This document shows, one piece after another, positions 1 through 6,064 of a stretch of 7,919 nt of DNA (the first letter of the stretch is position 1; every line of letters starts with the position of its first letter). Under the pieces are notes generated by a model. The model was given only the letters and a program-made list of their open reading frames with translations. It made no database searches and was not told the origin of the DNA. Both the position numbers and the translations under genes were made by a program. The stretch is from Verrucomicrobiota bacterium (lineage in GTDB: Bacteria > Verrucomicrobiota > Verrucomicrobiia > Limisphaerales > CAIQOK01), in contig JANYDP010000035.1 of the NCBI GenBank assembly GCA_025363535.1, positions 1 through 7,919 of the forward strand, given 5' to 3'.

Positions 1-40
1 TGGGCGTAGCGGCGTCTCGGCCGAGACGCCGCTACGCCCA
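1..40. repeat. 40-bp perfect palindrome at the 3' end of the amidohydrolase gene
   Basis: Bases 1-20 (TGGGCGTAGCGGCGTCTCGG) are exactly the reverse complement of bases 21-40, with no mismatch and no loop. In RNA this could fold into a very stable hairpin. On the minus strand it is read in frame as the tail GVAASRPRRRYA of the amidohydrolase, directly after the family's normal C-terminus. It resembles dispersed REP-like palindromes, and I associate this type with verrucomicrobial genomes (recall, not checked). It may also act as a 3' mRNA-stabilising or terminating structure. The window begins at its first base, so it may extend further left. Confidence 0.9.
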
Positions 41-1247
41 AAATAAAATCCGCCAGCACTTCCACGGCTACGCGCACATCGCCACTTTTCACCGACTCGG
101 CGGGGTTGTGGCTGATGCCTTTCTTGCAGCGCACAAACAACATCGCGACGGGGCAAATCGCCGATAGCGCAACGGCATCATGGCCTGCGCCGCTCGGCAG
201 CTTCAGAACTTCCAGGCCGCGTTGGGCGATGCTCCTGGCAAAAATCCGCGTCAGAGTTTTGTCGCACTGCACGGCGACAGTTTGCTGCACGGGCGTCCAA
301 GTCAGTTTGAGGCCGCGACGTTTGGCGATGGCTTGGGCGTTCGCGTGCAGCGAGCGGACGGCGGCAAAACGGCGCGCGTCGTTTTGGTCGCGCACGTCGA
401 GCGTGAAAGCGGCGTGGCCGGGGATAACGTTACTCGCGCCGGGGGCGACTTCGAGTTTGCCGACCGTGCCGAGGACACCGCATTTTTCCGCCGCGAGCAC
501 AAGTTCCGCTGCGCCGGCAAGCGCGTCGTGGCGCAGATTCATCGGCACCGTTCCAGCATGACCGGCGACACCGTAAAATTCCACGCGCAAACGGCTTTGG
601 CCGGCGATGGCCGCCACCACGCCGACGGGCAGATTATTTTTCTCCAGCACCGGGCCTTGCTCGATGTGAACTTCTGCATAGCCGAGAAATTCATTTTTAT
701 TTCTGCGTGCCTTTGCGATTTGTTTTTCCTGAATCCGCGCCATGTCCGCAGCGGTCAAAGTTCCGGCGAGTGCGCGGCTACCCAGATAGGTCGTCTGGTA
801 ACGCACGCCTTCCTCGTCGCTGAAGCCGACGACTTCCAGGTTGAACGGCAATTTCACGCCGCGTTCGCGGAGCAGTTGCACGGCGGCGATTGCCGTCAGT
901 ACGCCGAGCGGGCCGTCGTATCTTCCGGCGTCGCGCACGGTGTCGAGGTGCGAGCCGATCAGTAAAGTTTTTGCGCCGCGCTGCGTGGAGTTCCAGCGAC
1001 CGAGGAGATTGAACGCCGCATCCACGCGCGCTGGCAGCCCCGCCTCGCGCATCCACGCGCCGACGAGCTGGTTGGCCCGGCGCATGGCGGGCGAGGCGAA
1101 CGTGCGCGTGAGGCAGCCTGGCTCGTCAGTGACCGAGCCGAGTTCGTCGCAACGGCGCATGACGAGTTGGGCGGCGGCGGAATAACGAATGACGAATGAC
1201 GAATGATTCCGCCCTTCGGAATTCGGAATTCGTATTTTGGATTTCAT
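1..1247 (-). CDS. Allantoate amidohydrolase-like M20 zinc hydrolase, 3' end beyond the left edge
   Basis: This gene encodes a probable allantoate amidohydrolase, which removes the ureido group of allantoate and releases ammonia and CO2 in the cytoplasm during urate breakdown. Of the protein, 415 residues are visible and no stop is reached before the left edge. Di-metal M20/carbamoylase signatures are clear: GSHLDTVRDAGRYDGPLGV with His100 and Asp111, SDEEGVRYQTTYLGSR with Glu145/Glu146, HIEQGPVLE with His194, and ISHNPAES with His380. The dimerisation domain lies between His194 and the GAGHDA motif near residue 355. The ATG at 1247 lies 2 nt after the uraH stop and has a GGGGAAG ribosome binding site 6 nt upstream; an ATG at 1160 would start just before the conserved RCDELG. 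The first 30 or so residues come largely from heptamer repeats, and the last 12 visible ones from a palindrome. Related N-carbamoyl amino acid or beta-ureidopropionate hydrolases share the fold; the uraH-uraD-puuD neighbours favour allantoate. Confidence 0.85.
   Translation of the reverse strand, partial: MKSKIRIPNSEGRNHSSFVIRYSAAAQLVMRRCDELGSVTDEPGCLTRTFASPAMRRANQLVGAWMREAGLPARVDAAFNLLGRWNSTQRGAKTLLIGSHLDTVRDAGRYDGPLGVLTAIAAVQLLRERGVKLPFNLEVVGFSDEEGVRYQTTYLGSRALAGTLTAADMARIQEKQIAKARRNKNEFLGYAEVHIEQGPVLEKNNLPVGVVAAIAGQSRLRVEFYGVAGHAGTVPMNLRHDALAGAAELVLAAEKCGVLGTVGKLEVAPGASNVIPGHAAFTLDVRDQNDARRFAAVRSLHANAQAIAKRRGLKLTWTPVQQTVAVQCDKTLTRIFARSIAQRGLEVLKLPSGAGHDAVALSAICPVAMLFVRCKKGISHNPAESVKSGDVRVAVEVLADFILGVAASRPRRRYA
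1185..1232. repeat. Heptamer tandem repeats inside the 5' end of the amidohydrolase gene
   Basis: Three perfect tandem copies of ACGAATG occupy 1185-1205. A short spacer follows, then two copies of TTCGGAA plus a partial third at 1215-1232. Both arrays have a 7-bp period. The segment has no stop in the amidohydrolase frame, where it encodes roughly IPNSEGRNHSSFVIR. Composition and periodicity are unlike the surrounding coding sequence and look like an intergenic repeat that has been captured by the reading frame. Confidence 0.8.
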
Positions 1248-1249
1248 CT

Positions 1250-1606
1250 TCAACTTCCCCGATAGGTTGAATAGCTCCACGGCGAGCACAGCAGCGGAAC
1301 GTGGTAGCCCGCACCCGCTTCAGCGATGCCGAAGCGCACGGGAACTTGGTCGAGAAAGCGGATTTTCGGGAGGTTCGCGTTCTTGGCGGCGAAATAATCC
1401 CCGACGAAAAAAATGATTTCATACTGGCCGGCCTGCATTTCGTCCGCCGCAAGCAAGGGAGCTTCCGTGCGGCCGTCGGCATTGGTCTTGGCGGTGATGA
1501 CGAGCGTGCGGTCTGCGCCGGCGAGCGACCAGAGTTCGATCTTCATGCCGCTGGCGGGGCAACCGTGCGCGGTGTCGAGAACGTGGGTGCTGAGTTTGGC
1601 GGGCAT
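1250..1606 (-). CDS. uraH: 5-hydroxyisourate hydrolase (transthyretin-like)
   Basis: This 118-residue cytoplasmic enzyme hydrolyses 5-hydroxyisourate, the product of urate oxidation, to OHCU (2-oxo-4-hydroxy-4-carboxy-5-ureidoimidazoline). Length and all hallmarks fit the bacterial family. The N-terminal motif LSTHVLDTAHGCPA carries His8, TNADGR carries Arg46, YHVPLLCSPWSYSTYRGS carries His102, and the protein ends in the diagnostic YRGS tetrapeptide. Those His, Arg, His and C-terminal residues are the ones known to form the active site at the tetramer interface. There is no signal peptide. The ATG follows the uraD stop by 3 nt without a strong Shine-Dalgarno sequence, so translation is probably coupled; the next gene starts 2 nt after its stop. 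The identification is firm. Confidence 0.96.
   Translation of the reverse strand: MPAKLSTHVLDTAHGCPASGMKIELWSLAGADRTLVITAKTNADGRTEAPLLAADEMQAGQYEIIFFVGDYFAAKNANLPKIRFLDQVPVRFGIAEAGAGYHVPLLCSPWSYSTYRGS
1254..1260 (-). promoter_or_regulatory. Ribosome binding site supporting the ATG at 1247
   Basis: On the minus strand GGGGAAG lies 6 nt before the ATG at 1247, inside the last codons of uraH. It is the only purine-rich Shine-Dalgarno-like stretch near the start of the amidohydrolase frame. It supports translational coupling with uraH rather than a start at 1160. Confidence 0.55.
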
Positions 1607-1609
1607 AGG

Positions 1610-2134
1610 TCAGTCGGCAATCAGGTCGCGGAGCCGAAGTTCCGCGATTTTGAAAATTTCTACAAGCGCCGTTTTGATTTCCTGCGCCTGCGGATTGTTC
1701 AACCGCCGCTCGAACCCCGCGAGGATGGCTGTTTTTTTGTTCAGCCGCGCACAAATGACGAACGGAAAACCAAACTTCGCCTGGTAGTCGGCGTTGTTTT
1801 TTTGAAAGAGCGCGATCTCCGCGGGCGTGAGTTGATTCAGTCCCGCGCCGATCTGCTCGCCGGTGGATTCGCGGGTGAGCGTACCGGTGAGTGCGGCGCG
1901 GCCTACGAGGTCGGGATGCGCACGGATCAACGCGAGCTGCCGGGCGTCACCGGCCTCGGTCACGGTCTGGCAGAGGGCGAGATGAAGTTGCGCGAAATCG
2001 GCGAAGGGCCGTTGAATCCAGGTCGCCTCGGCAATCCACGGCGAGTGTTCAAACACCGGACCGACGCCGCGCACAAAACTTGCGTGATCCAGTTGGTTGA
2101 TTTCGGCGAGCGAGAAATTTTTTGCGGCGGACAC
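1610..2134 (-). CDS. uraD: OHCU decarboxylase
   Basis: This 174-residue cytoplasmic enzyme decarboxylates OHCU stereospecifically to S-(+)-allantoin, the step after uraH. The helical family signature is plain: LIRAHPDL with catalytic His73, then TRESTGEQIGAGL with Glu93 exactly 20 residues later (the spacing of the His67/Glu87 pair in the characterised vertebrate enzyme), then FGFPFVICAR ending at Arg130. Length is normal for the stand-alone bacterial form, and it is not fused to uraH. The start codon is GTG (2134); upstream there is only a weak GAAAAA-like ribosome site and no ATG gives a better N-terminus, since MSAAKNFSLAEINQLD fits the family. It sits 26 nt after puuD and 3 nt before uraH in the same operon. 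Confidence 0.95.
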   Translation of the reverse strand: MSAAKNFSLAEINQLDHASFVRGVGPVFEHSPWIAEATWIQRPFADFAQLHLALCQTVTEAGDARQLALIRAHPDLVGRAALTGTLTRESTGEQIGAGLNQLTPAEIALFQKNNADYQAKFGFPFVICARLNKKTAILAGFERRLNNPQAQEIKTALVEIFKIAELRLRDLIAD

Positions 2135-2160
2135 AGTTTTTCAAATTGGCCCGACGGGCG

Positions 2161-3030
2161 TCAGGCCTTGCGGATGATTTTCGCCGCGATCCACCCGGCC
2201 AGCACCAGCCCGCACAGGATCGGCCACTTGTTCGGACTGCCATAGGTGACGGGGTAGTGGTTGCTGATCATGATGAACACCACCGGCACGATGATGAACG
2301 TGTTGTGCTTTGAGCGCGCTTTGGCCCGCGCGCCCTCGTCAAGATTGGGCGGCGTGCCCGCCTTCAACGCCGCGACCATGCGCCGCTGCGCCGGCAGAAT
2401 CCGCATCCAGACATTCGCCGCCATGATCGTGCCCATCATCGCGCCGAGCTGCAAATAGGCACCGCCGCCGCTGAAGTAATGACAGGCGACATAAGCGGCT
2501 GCCATCATCAACCCGTAGCAGATGAAAATGCCCGCCCACTCGTTCGGGCAAAATTTCCAGAGCAGATCATAGGCGAGCCAGCCGGCCGCAATCATGCCAA
2601 GGCTCAACCAGATCGCCGCCGCTTTGCCGATGGGCGCGCCCTCGAAGTCAATCAGGTTGCCGCGCTGATAATACATCAGCGCAAACAACAGGAACCCCGA
2701 GAGCCAGGTGATCGCCGCCTCCCACTTGAACCAGTGCAGCGTCTGCGTCATGAGCTTGGGATTTTTCTGCTTCTCGACGAGATAAAAACCGCCGCTGTGA
2801 ACCATCCAGACGACGTGTTTTTCGTCCACATCCTTTTTTTCTGTTTGTGGATTAAACGGTAGAATTTCTGAAGCTGTCGTTGGTTTTTTCTTCTTCTCTT
2901 TCTGCTCCAGTTCGGTGAACCGCCCGTCCAGCCAGGTGAAATAAAATGTGGCCCCGACCCACATGATGCCGGCAAAGACGTGAATCCACCGCAGAATCAA
3001 CTCCAGCCACTGGTTCAGGAATGCACTCAT
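2161..3030 (-). CDS. puuD: Membrane urate hydroxylase, PuuD family, without cytochrome c domain
   Basis: This is a predicted inner-membrane urate-oxidising enzyme of the PuuD family (Pfam Urate_ox_N as I recall it), converting urate to 5-hydroxyisourate. The 289 residues contain about seven hydrophobic helices, the first being LILRWIHVFAGIMWVGATFY. The family motif HSGGFYLVEKQ lies between TM1 and TM2, and LHWFKWEAAITWLSGF, GAMMGTIMAANVWMRILPAQ and FIMISNHYPVTYGS follow. Known PuuD proteins carry a C-terminal cytochrome c domain; here the protein stops right after the last helix (AAKIIRKA) and no CxxCH occurs. A lysine-rich stretch after TM1 (KEKKKK, about residue 44 on) makes the first loop unusually long. 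I chose the ATG at 3030, which starts 25 nt after the aminotransferase stop; a TTG at 3075 would add 15 residues and overlap that gene. The position just before uraD-uraH supports the urate substrate. Confidence 0.9.
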   Translation of the reverse strand: MSAFLNQWLELILRWIHVFAGIMWVGATFYFTWLDGRFTELEQKEKKKKPTTASEILPFNPQTEKKDVDEKHVVWMVHSGGFYLVEKQKNPKLMTQTLHWFKWEAAITWLSGFLLFALMYYQRGNLIDFEGAPIGKAAAIWLSLGMIAAGWLAYDLLWKFCPNEWAGIFICYGLMMAAAYVACHYFSGGGAYLQLGAMMGTIMAANVWMRILPAQRRMVAALKAGTPPNLDEGARAKARSKHNTFIIVPVVFIMISNHYPVTYGSPNKWPILCGLVLAGWIAAKIIRKA

Positions 3031-3055
3031 AACGATGCGAAAATGCTGCGCGGGA

Positions 3056-4402
3056 CTACGCCTGCAGCTTTCCAAACGCCGCGTCCAAAACTTCCAGCAG
3101 AAAATCCGCGTCCGCCTGCGTGATGCACATGGGCGGCGCGAACCGAATCGTCTGGCCCCACAAGCCGCCCTTGCCGATGAGCAGGCCCAGGTCGCGTGCG
3201 TGTTCGAGCACGGCGGCGCACTCGGCGGAGGCCGGCGCTTTCGTCACGCGGTCTTTCACCATCTCGATACCGAGCATCAAACCCTTGCCGCGCACGTCGC
3301 CGATGATTTGGTGTTTCTCCTTCAGCTTGTTCAAGCCGGCGAGAATGTAATTGCCGAGCTTGAGCGAGTTTGCCTGCAAGTTTTCCTGCTCGATGACTTC
3401 GAGCACGGCCTTGCCCATCGCGCTGACGACGGGATTGCCGCCAAACGTATTGAAGTGAATTTTACCCTGCAACGACGCGGCGATCTTGTGCGTCGTGACC
3501 ACCGCCGCGAGCGGGCAACCGTTGCCGATGCCCTTCGCCATGGTGACGATGTCGGGAATCACGTCCTGCGTTTCAAAGCCCCAGAAATGCGTGCCGGTGC
3601 GGCCGAAGCCCGTCTGCACTTCATCCGCGATGCACACGCCGCCTGCCGCGCGGACATATTCGTAAGTCTGCTTGAGATAACCCGGCGGAAATTCCACGAA
3701 GCCGCCGACGCCCTGGATGGATTCCGCGATGAAGCCCGCGACTTTTCCCGGCGTCGCAAAATCAATCACCTCTTTCACATCGTTCGCGTATTTTTTTCCG
3801 GCATCGGCGACGTCGTAGCCGTAAACGCCGCGATACGGATACGGTGCGAGCGCGTGATGCACGCCGAAGCTGTGCGGCACATTGTATTTCCAGGTGCTGT
3901 GCGCGGTGACGCCCATGCCTGAAGCGTTGCCGCCGTGATAGGCATTCCGCAGCGCGATCATGTCGTAGTTGCCCGTGCTGGCGCGGGCCATGAGCATCGC
4001 GAGATCGTTGGCCTCCGAACCGGAGTTCACGAAGTAACATGCCTTCAAGTCGCCGGGCATTTTAGCGGCAAGCTTCTCCGCAAACGCGCCGACGTTCGGG
4101 TGCAGATAGATCGTCGTCGAATGTTGATACAATTCGTTCTGCCGGTTCGCCGCCGCAACGACGTGCGGATGACAATGCCCCACGCTCACCGTGACAATGC
4201 CGCCAAGGCCGTCGAGGTAGCGCTTGCCAGTTTCGTCCCAGACGTATTGCATCTTGCCCTCGACGAGCATCAGCGGATTTTTGTAGTACAGAAAAATCCC
4301 CGGATTCATGAACTGCTTGCGTTGCGCGAGCACGTCGGCGGCAGACGGGCCGGCGTATGTTTTGGGTGAATGCGGTGTGGGAGGCAGTGTGGGTGTCTTC
4401 AT
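3056..4402 (-). CDS. Class III aminotransferase, alanine-glyoxylate (AGXT2) type
   Basis: This 448-residue PLP-dependent enzyme probably transfers an amino group from alanine to glyoxylate, giving glycine and pyruvate. Fold-type I class III signatures are complete: the NSGSEAND cofactor phosphate loop at 126-133, IADEVQTGFGRTG with Asp260 that contacts the PLP ring nitrogen, and TMAKGIGNG with the Schiff-base Lys290. HFNTFGGNPV and IIGDVRGKGLMLGIEMV closely recall eukaryotic AGXT2, which also acts on beta-aminoisobutyrate. The ATG at 4402 has a GGA site upstream; open frame continues to 4612 but encodes unfamily-like sequence. It is the first gene of the operon. At the end of purine breakdown glyoxylate is released, so a glyoxylate aminotransferase is a logical partner. 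A beta-alanine or beta-aminoisobutyrate role in pyrimidine breakdown is the main alternative. Ureidoglycine-glyoxylate aminotransferases are class V, so that activity is less likely. Confidence 0.88.
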   Translation of the reverse strand: MKTPTLPPTPHSPKTYAGPSAADVLAQRKQFMNPGIFLYYKNPLMLVEGKMQYVWDETGKRYLDGLGGIVTVSVGHCHPHVVAAANRQNELYQHSTTIYLHPNVGAFAEKLAAKMPGDLKACYFVNSGSEANDLAMLMARASTGNYDMIALRNAYHGGNASGMGVTAHSTWKYNVPHSFGVHHALAPYPYRGVYGYDVADAGKKYANDVKEVIDFATPGKVAGFIAESIQGVGGFVEFPPGYLKQTYEYVRAAGGVCIADEVQTGFGRTGTHFWGFETQDVIPDIVTMAKGIGNGCPLAAVVTTHKIAASLQGKIHFNTFGGNPVVSAMGKAVLEVIEQENLQANSLKLGNYILAGLNKLKEKHQIIGDVRGKGLMLGIEMVKDRVTKAPASAECAAVLEHARDLGLLIGKGGLWGQTIRFAPPMCITQADADFLLEVLDAAFGKLQA

Positions 4403-4445
4403 AATTCCAAACGCGTATCGTTTTTCATTTTTCTTTCCGTCATTG

Positions 4446-4474
4446 AGATTGGCCGTTCCGCGCCGTTTGTTCAA
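4446..4474 (-). promoter_or_regulatory. Candidate sigma70-like promoter of the purine operon
   Basis: On the minus strand TTGAAC (4474-4469) is followed after exactly 17 nt by CAATCT (4451-4446), about 44 nt before the aminotransferase ATG. The -35 half is good and the -10 half weak. The position upstream of the first operon gene, in the divergent gap with the acetyltransferase, is its main support. I saw no clear operator palindrome in this gap. Confidence 0.3.
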
Positions 4475-4546
4475 TCCCGAAAGTGCGCTACTCGGTGCGC
4501 GGACTGGACAACCCGGAACCGGCAAAATAAATTCCCGTCCATAAAA

Positions 4547-5032
4547 TTGGAACTCGCCCAACCCGACCACGCAGCCGCCATCGCAGCCTTGTGGATGGCG
4601 GCTGCGGAACACCTGACGGCAAAGTACGGCGATGGCCCCTGGTCAGGAAAACGCACCGAGGCGGGCGTGCGCTATGACATGCGGAACGCGTCCGTGTACG
4701 TCGCGCGGCGGCGGACAAAAATCGTCGCCACCCTGACGCTCGCCACAAAAAAGCCCTGGGCCATTGACCGGACTTATTTCACCCATGTCAACCGTCCGCT
4801 CTATTTGACCTCGATGGCCGTGGCTCCCGACCTGCAACGCCAGGGCATCGGCCGGCACTGCGTCGCGGCGGCGGCGAAGCTGGTCAAGCAGTGGCCGGGT
4901 GACGCCATCCGTCTCGATGCCTACGATGCAGACGCGGGCGCGGGTGACTTCTATCGCAAATGCGGCTTCCGCGAAGTAGGCCGGGCGTCTTACCGAACGG
5001 TGCCGTTGATCTATTTTGAAATGCTGCTCTGA
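4547..5032 (+). CDS. GNAT-family N-acetyltransferase
   Basis: This is a predicted cytoplasmic acetyl-CoA-dependent N-acetyltransferase; the acceptor is unknown. Motif A is visible as LTSMAVAPDLQRQGIGRHC (about residues 87-105), with RQGIGR forming the pyrophosphate-binding loop, and motif B as DFYRKCGFREVG (134-145). Both are in the usual order for a single-domain GNAT of about 160 residues. The N-terminal ELAQPDHAAAIAALW fits the first strand and helix, so the start must be at or before it. The only reasonable codon is TTG at 4547; the next ATG (4595) would cut into the first helix, and an ATG at 4370 would overlap the divergent aminotransferase and add about 59 residues of unlikely sequence. 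The start is therefore uncertain. It is transcribed away from the purine operon and may not belong to that pathway. Confidence 0.8.
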   Translation: MELAQPDHAAAIAALWMAAAEHLTAKYGDGPWSGKRTEAGVRYDMRNASVYVARRRTKIVATLTLATKKPWAIDRTYFTHVNRPLYLTSMAVAPDLQRQGIGRHCVAAAAKLVKQWPGDAIRLDAYDADAGAGDFYRKCGFREVGRASYRTVPLIYFEMLL

Positions 5033-5142
5033 TCAATTCCGCCAGCAAATCTGCGACTCCCCTGCCCTTGCACCCTTCCAGTGTCCACGGTTTAACCGCC
5101 ACCGTTCGCGAGTGGCTTCCGCACCGCAACCGGCTGCTCAAG

Positions 5143-5165
5143 GCCCACACTGATCCAGTGTTGGC
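5143..5165. other. Imperfect hairpin between the acetyltransferase and the next gene
   Basis: GCCCACACTG (5143-5152) pairs with CAGTGTTGGC (5156-5165) with one mismatch and a 3-nt loop; the inner 6 bp are perfect. No T-tract follows, so an intrinsic terminator is doubtful. It lies 35 nt upstream of the ATG at 5201 and could instead be an operator. The rest of the 5033-5200 gap shows nothing I can support. Confidence 0.35.
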
Positions 5166-5200
5166 TTGAATGTTCCGAATTTGGTCTGCACTATTCGCCC

Positions 5201-6058
5201 ATGCCTCGGTCCAATAATAAATTGGGATTGCTGCAAGGTGCGCGAGTCTATTTGTCCGGCCCGATGGATTTCGTCGCCTCGCGCGCAACGGAAAAGGATT
5301 CCGGCTGGCGCAACCGCGTCAGCGAGTTCCTCCAGAAATTCGACGTGACGGTGTTCAATCCCTGGTTCAAGCCGGAGGTCCGCGGGCTGAACGAATACGG
5401 GCGCGAAGACGTCAAGAGCGGCGGCCGCATCAAGAAGCGCTGGACTTACGCGGGCGGCAAACCGGGCGCGCGGACGCGGGCTTGGTGCGCCAAAGAGTTT
5501 TGGGAAACACTCCACATTGACCTGCGCATGGTGGACACCAGCGACTTCACCATCTCCTACTGCCCCACGAACATCTACAGCGTCGGCACCCCGCACGAGA
5601 TCATCACGGCCACAACGCAGCACAAGCCCGTGCTCTTTGTCAGCCCGCCGGTGGTGTTTCCGACCTTGCACGAACTGCGCCGGCATCTGGCCGGCGACGC
5701 CATTGGTTCCAAATTATTGAAGCAGCTCGAACAGGAAATTCCGATCAAGGAAAATCTGCGCGGCGTGCCGAGCCTGTGGTATCTGCCGCTGATCGGCGGC
5801 GAAAGTTTCTTCGACGGCTTCGGCTTTGCGCCGTATCGCAAGCGCTTTGGCTGGCGCGAGGAAATTCTGATTGATCGTCACGAAATGGAGTTTCCACCCC
5901 GGCGTCCGCTGCTGCCCTTTTTGGAAAAACTCGATCAGAAACTGCCAAAAAAATGGGATGGTAAACTGGATCGCTTCGTGCATGACGACGACTGGCTGCT
6001 GTGGGACATCCCGACCAACCACGTCAAAGGCAAGCAGGTCAAATCAGTCCGCAAGTAA
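5201..6058 (+). CDS. Nucleoside 2-deoxyribosyltransferase-like protein with C-terminal extension
   Basis: I do not recognise an exact family for this 285-residue protein, but residues 13-150 have the layout of the nucleoside 2-deoxyribosyltransferase fold. It begins with ARVYLSGPMDF (strand 1 and loop, 14-24) and a helix with WRNRVSEFL. VTVFNPWFKP forms strand 2, followed by DLRMVDTSDFTISY (107-120, the D..D.sD strand) and SVGTPHEIITAT (127-138). Glu133 is in the place of the catalytic nucleophile, and KPVLFVSPP forms the next strand. A long polar insertion at about 61-105 (GREDVKSGG, RIKKRW) and a C-terminal part at about 155-285 rich in aromatic residues are extra to the basic fold. No signal peptide or membrane helix is seen. 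The ATG has no strong ribosome site. Enzymes of this fold cleave or exchange N-glycosidic bonds of nucleosides or nucleotides, which suits the nucleobase context, but activity here is inference. It converges on the cytosine deaminase gene with a 6-nt gap. Confidence 0.6.
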   Translation: MPRSNNKLGLLQGARVYLSGPMDFVASRATEKDSGWRNRVSEFLQKFDVTVFNPWFKPEVRGLNEYGREDVKSGGRIKKRWTYAGGKPGARTRAWCAKEFWETLHIDLRMVDTSDFTISYCPTNIYSVGTPHEIITATTQHKPVLFVSPPVVFPTLHELRRHLAGDAIGSKLLKQLEQEIPIKENLRGVPSLWYLPLIGGESFFDGFGFAPYRKRFGWREEILIDRHEMEFPPRRPLLPFLEKLDQKLPKKWDGKLDRFVHDDDWLLWDIPTNHVKGKQVKSVRK

Positions 6059-6064
6059 CCCGAC

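Noticed and set aside
180..965. Long plus-strand open frame of 261 codons
   Set aside because: It is antisense to the amidohydrolase, whose zinc motifs are intact on the minus strand; the plus frame has shadow-like Arg/Ala/His-rich content and no domain.
1185..1232. Short tandem repeats as a CRISPR array
   Set aside because: The units are only 7 bp with no spacers and no cas gene nearby.
2149..2159. GCCCGACGGGC mini-hairpin between puuD and uraD
   Set aside because: It has at most a 5-bp stem with an impossibly small loop, no T-tract, and sits inside a tight operon, so it is probably chance.
1301..2245. Plus-strand open frame of 314 codons
   Set aside because: It runs opposite uraH, uraD and the end of puuD, all clearly coding on the minus strand. 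GC-rich third positions create such mirror frames.
3035..3922. Plus-strand open frame of 295 codons
   Set aside because: It is antisense to the class III aminotransferase, and its translation matches no family I know.
4403..4612. Upstream extension of the aminotransferase by 70 residues
   Set aside because: The extra residues are Gly/Arg/Cys-rich and unlike the family, and they would overlap the acetyltransferase. The ATG at 4402 has a ribosome site.
5166..5194. TTGAAT-N17-CACTAT as a promoter for the deoxyribosyltransferase-like gene
   Set aside because: The -10 match is poor and would place transcription start at or inside the start codon.
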